Positions 57,582-64,000 of a DNA stretch of 64,000 bases are shown here, piece after piece. Every line of letters starts with the position of its first letter. The stretch's first letter is position 1. The DNA lies in contig NC_081414.1 in NCBI RefSeq assembly GCF_030272615.1, positions 912,397,009-912,461,008 on the forward strand, written 5' to 3'. The notes beneath the pieces were generated by a model. The model was given only the letters and a program-made list of their open reading frames with translations. It did not search any database and was not told where the DNA came from. The stretch comes from Cryptomeria japonica. Taxonomy: Eukaryota; Streptophyta; Pinopsida; Cupressales; Cupressaceae. Made by a program: the position numbers and the translations under genes.

Positions 57582-59264
57582 GAGATAGTCTTTAAGCGTC
57601 TGAAATGCTTGTTGGCATCGGGCATCCCACTAAAAGCGGATGTTCTTGTGTAGCAGATGTGTAAATGGGTGACACTTATCAGCCAATTGTGCAATGAATT
57701 TTTGGATGGATTGAAGTCGTCCTTGTAATGTCCATAGCTGACTGATATTCTTTGGTGGTGGCATATCCATGATTGCTTTAACCTTTGCTGGATCGACCTT
57801 AATACCTTTGCTTGAGACAATGTATCCTAGAAGCTTCCCGGAGGTCACTCCAAAGACACATTTCTTTGGGTTGAGTCGAACATGGTATTGTTCCAGTCTA
57901 TCAAAGATTTTATCTAAGATATGGAGATGCCCTTCTCTGGTGAGTGATTTTGCTAGTAAGTCATCAACATAATCTTCCATCATAGTATGCATCATGTCAT
58001 GGAAGATGGTGGTCATTGCTCGTTGATAGGTCACTCCTGCATTCTTTAGACCAAAAGGCATTACATTCCAGCAATATGTGCCCCATGGACATGTGAAGGC
58101 TATCTTATGTTGATCTTCTGGTGCGATCTTTATCTGATTGTATCCGGAAAAGCCATCCATGAGTGAAAGCATGGCATGTCCTGCTGTCAGATCCACTATG
58201 ATGTCGATATTTGGTAGGGGGAAGTCTTCCTTAAGACATGCCTTATTCAGATCTCTGAAGTCAGTACAAATGAGGATGCCCCCTTTTGGTTTGCCGACAG
58301 GCACAATGTTGGAGATCCATTCTGCATAATCAATTGGTCTAATGAATCCAACATCTAGGAGTTTCTTGAGTTCTATTTTGACTAGCACTGCAATTTGAGG
58401 ATGCATCTTACGAAGCTTCTTCTTGACAGGTTTGGCTCCTTCTGCTATGGTGAGGTGATGAATGACTAAATCAGGATCAAGCCCAAGCATGTCTGCATAT
58501 GACCATGTGAAGTTGATTTGACGCTTTTGGAAGAACTCTATAAATTTAGGCTGTTCCTCTGGAGAGAGAAGAGATGCCAGATGTATGAGATGAGGATTTT
58601 CAGGAGTCCCCACATTGTATTCTTTGGTTTCCTCGATGAGAACCGTTGATCGTTCCTGTTGTACATTAGCAGGGAGAATGTCAAACCCTTCATCCTTAGG
58701 TGCCTCAGAGAGGTTTTCACCGTTGGATACGCTCTTTCTTTTTACTTTTGTCGGATCAAACAGTGCCACAGTGTGGTTTTCACTAGAAGATCCATGTTTT
58801 ATTGTTATATTTTTGTAGCTGAAAGGTTTGGCATCCGCCCCGAAGTATGCTGCGCTATTAAGTTCAATGGCGAATCTAGCTTTGTGATCCCCGCTTGGTA
58901 GGTTATCCCTTAATTCCAAAAAGTCAATGATGGCCTCATCATTTTGGAAGAAGTCAAGACATGGAGGATTTGGTTGGTTCCATTCAATGAGTTCAGGGTG
59001 GATAATGGACATTACTTCATCGATTAGGTTAAGTAAGTTAGATGTATCAGTGAGGGTCAAGACGTTATGGTGAAGGTCATTAATGGTACTCTCCCTGTCA
59101 AAATTAGGCGTAGGATGAGACATAGGGTTTGTGGAAGATGTTTCCAGTTCAGGAACCCAAGTGGTCTTTATCTGTGCTTCTCCGTAAACAGGGATGTCTT
59201 TGTGTGGTGGAGGTGGTGATGTGTCTTCCTCATCTGAAGTATTAAGCTGTACCAAATCAAATTC
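57582..59264 (-). pseudogene. Element G reverse transcriptase
   Basis: The frame is open for 541 codons from 59255 to TAG 57630-57632 (CAG in E). It has the acidic linker (NTSDEEDTS), LRKMHPQIAVLV, FRDLNKAC, LMDGFSGYNQI, FGLKNAGVTYQRAM and YVDD (57960-57971), with no frameshift. This is the best preserved gypsy RT in the window and a useful reference for the family. Confidence 0.92.
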
Positions 59265-60869
59265 CTATTCATGTGAGTCAGTCTCTGAATCACTTTCCAG
59301 CATCCGATTGCTATACCATACTGGGATGTCTTTTGAGTTAAACACTGCAGGTGTGATTGGTTGATGTACCTTTGTAGTGATTGGTGTTGCAGGAAGGTTG
59401 ATGGGGATTAAAGGATCTGGTACGGGGAGTATTGGTAATGTTGACTCAGTGGCTTCTGCTAGAACTACTGGTGTCATGGATGTTGCTGCGGGTTCTGATA
59501 CAGTTGCTGCAGCTAATGGTACTGCTGATGGGATTACGGGTTTGTTTGGTGGGATGAGTGGCATTGGTGATGGTTGTGTTGGGATTTTGAGCCTCGGTGG
59601 GGCAGTTGTGATGGTGCTCGATGTTGCTTTGATAATGAAAGGTGTCCTCTTTGCAGTAGGCTGACCTAATGGTTTGCTGGGTTTTCCTTTGAATTTGAGC
59701 TTAGGAAATATCTCCTTTTCAAAGCCTAGGCCTGTATTACCTTTGGGCTTTAATTCTAGCAGCAGAGGTTCATGTCATCCTTGTTTGCAATAGCCCAAAG
59801 CACTCTGACCATCATATCCCATTCGTTGCATAATGAGGAGACCTTTGCCATATTGATCCGTAGGAAGTTTAACTAGCGGTATATCAGTGGTGATGGGATC
59901 TTTGTAGATCCATTTCGCTAGGTCCTCATCTTGGGTTTCTTCCTCTTGACTCTTTCCAAGGATGAAAGGCGTCAAAGCACATGCTGGCGTGATCAGTGGT
60001 TGCTGGAGTACCTGCTGTGGTTTACCATATGTTCTAGGAGAAGTGGGCATTTGTCCCACACAAAAGAGTTGACTCAAGTTGTATTCCCCAGGACCTTCCT
60101 TTGCTATCTTCATCTTAAGCTTTTCTTGCTTGGGTATAGTGGTGTTCGAACTGGCAAGAGAGGCAGGACTTATATATGATGTGGAGGAAATGGCTTCTCT
60201 ATTATTAGGAATGGTAATCTCTGGTTGATGGCTGATATTATGGCAATATGCAAAGGGATTTGCATCACCCAGGATTGTGATCTCTACACCGTTATGTGGG
60301 AACTTGATACATTGATGGTAGGTAGATGGAATGGCTTGCATGGCATGTATCCAAGGTCTTCCTAACAATAGATTATATGGTAGAGGAAGGTCCAAAACCT
60401 GACAGATTATGTGCTTTACCATAGGGCCCACTCAGATTGGTAGTACCACAGCTCCCTTGGATGAACGCTTTGCATCGTCATAGGCTTTGATTGTGATCTT
60501 CTTACGAGGATCCACTGATTCTACTGCATATCCCAATGCGGTGACCAACTGTAGTGTACAAATATTCAGGCCTGCTCCATTATCGATCAAGACTCGCTTG
60601 ATTCTATGTTGGTTAATAAAGCCTTCAATGTGTAGCGAAGCGTCATGAGGTTGCTGGAAGGAAGAGTTGTCACTTTCGAAAAAAGTGAGACAAGGTGATG
60701 ACTTTAGACTTCCAACCATGGCTTGAAATTGGTCTGTATTCAGATTTGTAGGGACTGATGCCTCTTGGAGTGCTTGATCCAAGATTGTTTTATGAGATGG
60801 CGATAGACGCAAAAGCTCTAAAATGGATATAAGCGCAGGGGTTTTGTCTAATTGTTCCACAAGATTGTA
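59265..60869 (-). pseudogene. Element G protease and G-patch-like linker
   Basis: Protease VLIDNGAGLNICTLQ then TGA 60432-60434 (same place as E), followed by [13 protein letters not shown]-patch-like [20 protein letters not shown] then, after a TGA near 59772 (CGA in E), NTGLGFE. The Pro/Ala/Thr-rich linker leads to a TAG near 59265 (TGG in E). Confidence 0.85.
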
Positions 60870-62635
60870 CTACTTTGGGATGGAGGTGGTGCCTTGTGGA
60901 GCTGCCTTTATGGTAACTTTGCCGCGACGCGTAACAACATTGCAATTTGAGTTGGGATTTTTGAAGGTTATAGTTGCAACTTGTTCATTGGCATCATACA
61001 GATGATTTACAGTGTAATTATACGCTGCCTGTGTATAATCGATGGTATCAGTGTCTCGCCTAGAAGTGGAAGGACCCCTTTGATCTTGTGATGGAAGTGG
61101 ATTTTTGAACATCAGATGATCATTATTGGTTGTTTTTGGGTCATGTCCTTCAATTTCAATTTCTCCTCGATCAATAAGATCCTAAATGAGATCTTTCAAT
61201 CGATGACAATTACTTGTCTTGTGTCCTCTCCCTTGGTGGAAATCGCAGTGTTCAGTATCTCGCCACCATGTGGGTTTGACCTGAGGTTCATAGTTTGATG
61301 TTTTAGGTAGAGTGACCAAATTTTGAGAAATGAGTTGTTGCAATACTGTTTCAATGGGTTCCCCTAAGGGAGCGTATGTGCATTTCTATTTTTGCTGACG
61401 AGGTCTAGGTTCATTGTGAGATGTGATGCGACCTTGATTAGAAGGAACATTTGTGTTGTTTTAAGGTGAAGGATTTTGTCCTGCAAACTGAACCACAGGT
61501 TGTGCGTTTTGGATAGTCCAGGCATCCACAACCCCATCATTGACGATATTCTTGTTTTTATTCCAGAAACTTGGTTTATCACTATTGAAGCGCGGGCGAG
61601 GACCATCTTTTGGTTCATTAAAGATTTTGATGAGTCCTTTCTTGATGAGTGCCCGTTCACATTTTAAACCCTTGGTGATCATATCATTAAAAGAGTTTGT
61701 GTCTTTGACATCCAAGTGAAATTCCATTTCTTCGTTTAAGTTGGAAATGAATATTTCCACTAGTTCTCGTTCAGGTAACTGAAGAGAATGTCTGCTAGAC
61801 ATTTGGCGCCATCGTTGCATAAATACTGAGAATAGTTCACCTGGTTTTTGTTTGGTGTTGCACAGATCAGCCATGGTGATGTCGCATTCAATGTTATGAG
61901 AGTAATGAGCGAGAAATTTTTGGATAAGTTCCTCAAATGTTCTAATGCCACCTGGTAGTCAGGAAAACCATGATGTGGTTGTTCCTCCCAAGCTTTGGGG
62001 AAAAAGGTGCATTAGGTATGTGTCTTCATATGCCACTTTGAGACAAGCGGAATGAAATTCTCTGACATGATCATGGGGATCTCCCTTTCCTCTATATTTT
62101 TCAAATTTGGGTGTTTCGAATCCTCGTGGAAAGGGTGGCATATAAAGATTCCTATCAAAAGGATAGGGACAGATGTCATTGAGTGAGAATTGGTTAGTTT
62201 TGACACCACTATGAAGTTGTTGGGCGAGATTCTCGACTTGTTGCCGCAACATCTCCATTTCAGTTGGAGGAGGAGGTGGTGGGTTACCTCGAGGAATGTT
62301 ATATCTGATGGGATCTCTACCTCTTTCCTCTTCATGGCGACTTTGTCTTTCGGATGCCTGTCTTGATTGGCAAGATCAAAGTCAGAAGGGAGTTTTGCTC
62401 CTTCTCGAGCGAGTTTTAAGAAGTGAGCATCCACATTGCTCCTGAGTATTTCATCAAAAAGTCTGTTAAAGAGAGGGTTATGCTGAGCCCTTTCTATTGT
62501 TGCAGGAGTAGGAGTACTTGGGTTTTTGTCATTCGCATTTCCTCCAAGTGCTTCTTGAAATTCATTGAGATTTTCCTCTTCTTCTTCTTCTATTTTGATT
62601 TCTCGTTGCCTTGACTGTGATCGGGTTTGAGCCAT
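60870..62635 (-). pseudogene. Element G gag
   Basis: Starts MAQTRSQSRQ at 62635, with an acidic run, then a frameshift near 62375 relative to E. It continues with FETPKFEKYRGKGDPHDHV, SLGGTTTSWFS, TGA 61959-61961 (CGA in E), FLAHYSHNI, LQLPERELVEIFISNLNEEM and zinc knuckle CDFHQGRGHKTSNC. Stops at 61461-61463, near 61386 and near 61183, and TAG 60870-60872 (CAG in E). Confidence 0.88.
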
Positions 62636-63084
62636 TTTGCTTGCAAGCTGTTGTTGAAGTTGTGTGAAAATGATGATGAGTTTTTGATGAAATGAAAGGT
62701 TGATGGTTGGTGAATTGTGTTGCACGTGGATCTCTAGCACTTTTAAGGTAGATGTAACCAAAATTCCTTCTTTGAATTGCTTGTTTGTTTGATAAGATTT
62801 TGATGTGATAAGGTGTAGAGAAATCTGAGATGTGTTACAGATTTAACTACCTAGTAATGAGAGGATTCACTCATGAACTAGTTTTAACCTGCGTAGATGT
62901 GTCTCTTAGGATGAGCTTATCCTAGATGTAGAAACAATCTAAAAAGTGATGTGAAGTGTTTGATTCAAGCAATATCTAAAAGAAAACTTTGGGACAAGAA
63001 CCTCTTAATGTTTTGAGAGTTTGGAATGAATTGATGATGAAGTGATGATGTATGAATAAGATGATGGATGAAATGTTTTCAACT
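62636..63084 (-). other. Spacer between ORF1 and gag of G, with conserved hairpin
   Basis: Counterpart of E 37544-37976. The stem TAGGAT-GAGCTT-ATCCTA lies at 62907-62924. Confidence 0.6.
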
Positions 63085-63465
63085 TCAATAAAAACTTTGT
63101 GTCATAAATGGAACAAATTCTACCTCTTCCCTTTTGGGTGTTGGTGGTATTTTTCGAGCTGTGTTGTATGTGATAAAGACGTTTGGGAAAAACTTGGGAT
63201 TAATCTTACCTCCTTGGTTTTTGTGATAACTCAGAGCTCTATATTGCATAAAAGCTCTGTGGTTCAAAGTCTCTGAATCAAATTCGTTTGTTTTGCCTTG
63301 AAGGTAGAGACACATGTGACGCAGAAAGACTCTATGTGAGACAAAGATTTGTCTATTTATATAGAATTTCCTCCTTTTGATCAAAGCCTTTGAGCTTAAT
63401 GGTCTTCTTTTCAAGTTGATATTTTGATGATGCTTCTTCTTTCGCAAGATGTGAAGAATGGTCAT
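63085..63465 (-). CDS. ORF1 of element G: conserved protein upstream of gag, unknown function
   Basis: 126 residues, intact, homologous over its whole length to E's ORF1 (37160-37543): ILHILRK, NLKRRPLSSKALIKRRK, QIFVSHR.FLRHM, RAFMQYRALSYHK, GGKINP.FFP, TQSFY. Differences are mostly substitutions with no stop in either copy, while gag and pol of both are heavily broken. The frame is open back to about 63630, but similarity to E is weak there. Confidence 0.65.
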   Translation of the reverse strand: MTILHILRKKKHHQNINLKRRPLSSKALIKRRKFYINRQIFVSHRVFLRHMCLYLQGKTNEFDSETLNHRAFMQYRALSYHKNQGGKINPKFFPNVFITYNTARKIPPTPKREEVEFVPFMTQSFY

Positions 63466-64000
63466 AAAATTTTGACTCTTTTTTGTTTTGCACTTTGTTT
63501 TTAGTATTTTTGTTTGTTTTTGAGAAATGTTGGATGAATACTTTGTTTTTGGGATTGATTTTCTGATTTTTCTTTGACAAGAAAACAAAGCAAGCACACA
63601 AACACAAGAATGTTGCCTCCAAAGGCACAAATGAGTATGGGTCTAGATCAACCCAATCCTTGGACTTGTATATAACCCTTCCTTTAGATGTATTTTAAGG
63701 TGTATTTCCAAAGCCTGAAGTCGGCTCAATTTGCACTTGGTCTTTAAAACGAACACACTTCAAACACTTTTTATCCCTAAGGTCAAATGGCCAGTTGTGA
63801 TAAATTTAGCCCACATCTTGATATTTCTTCGACTTTGGTACTACATACCTTATGAATCCCACCGTGGTTGGTAAGGATGTGATATACTAAGTCTTGCGCG
63901 AGCATAACAAATAGATGATCCCTATGATGGGGGAGTCACCACTTTTATCAAGCCACAAGTGACTTTTCAAAAAGCTATGTTTCTACTCAGGGAAATATGT
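63466..64000 (-). other. Element G leader, partial
   Basis: Reverse of E's leader from about 36650 to 37159, including the CTTCAGGCTTTGG / GACTTCAGAATTTGG neighbourhood and the TTTGACCTTAGGG block. No gene is seen. Confidence 0.65.

Larger units (their letters stand above)
51229..64000 (-). mobile_element. Element G: second Tat/Ogre-like element, inserted in F, runs off right edge
   Basis: Mirror image of E: 3' LTR, polypurine tract, 3' region, integrase, two RNase H, RT, G-patch-like linker, protease, gag, spacer, ORF1 and leader, all on the minus strand. The junction with F is exact at 51228/51229, with AATTG (51224-51228) as the expected target copy. By comparison with E, about 1.5 kb of leader and a 5' LTR lie outside the window. 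It lacks E's antisense ORF. Confidence 0.9.

Overview
The window looks like intergenic DNA from a large-genome land plant. It consists almost entirely of nested LTR retrotransposons, and I see no host gene, rRNA or tRNA. Both Ty1-copia and Ty3-gypsy (Tat/Ogre-like) elements are present, with long LTRs (1.05-1.7 kb), initiator-Met primer sites (copia), AT-rich spacers and many old, stop-riddled copies. That pattern is typical of slowly purged genomes such as gymnosperms, but assignment to a group is inference.

Layout. 1-1003 (minus) is an unrecognised, decayed coding remnant running off the left edge. 1004-3230 is gene-free old repeat DNA. About 3230-9581 is a minus-strand gypsy-type element (H) with a 3' LTR, a polypurine tract and a gag remnant but no pol; a solo LTR (6011-7552, TSD GAAAC) sits inside it. 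9582-10022 is the start of an old LTR into which a plus-strand Tat-type element, E (10023 to at least 48833), has inserted.

E is the host of most of the rest. Copia A (11383-19105, TSD CTTGT) lies in E's 5' LTR. Copia B (21061-35342, TSD GAGCG) lies in E's leader. Copia C (27643-34257, minus) lies in B's 3' LTR. A 1.7 kb tandem duplication (19345-21060) between A and B carries a mosaic LTR and looks like the product of unequal recombination. E then shows an upstream ORF1 (37160-37543), gag (37977 on), protease, G-patch-like linker, RT, two RNase H domains and integrase (to 45288), a long 3' non-coding stretch, and an antisense ORF (48829-47903, minus). Copia F (48834 on, minus) interrupts the antisense ORF, and F is interrupted in its RT by a second Tat element, G (51229 to beyond 64000, minus). 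G repeats the E gene order in mirror image but lacks the antisense ORF.

Every coding region is broken. Comparing A with B, C with F, and E with G shows that many stops are CAG to TAG or CGA to TGA changes, the expected footprint of cytosine methylation and deamination on silenced plant transposons. The most interesting items are the conserved ORF1, the antisense ORF, two TGA stops shared by E and G, the mosaic LTR duplication, and conserved hairpins in the E/G non-coding regions.
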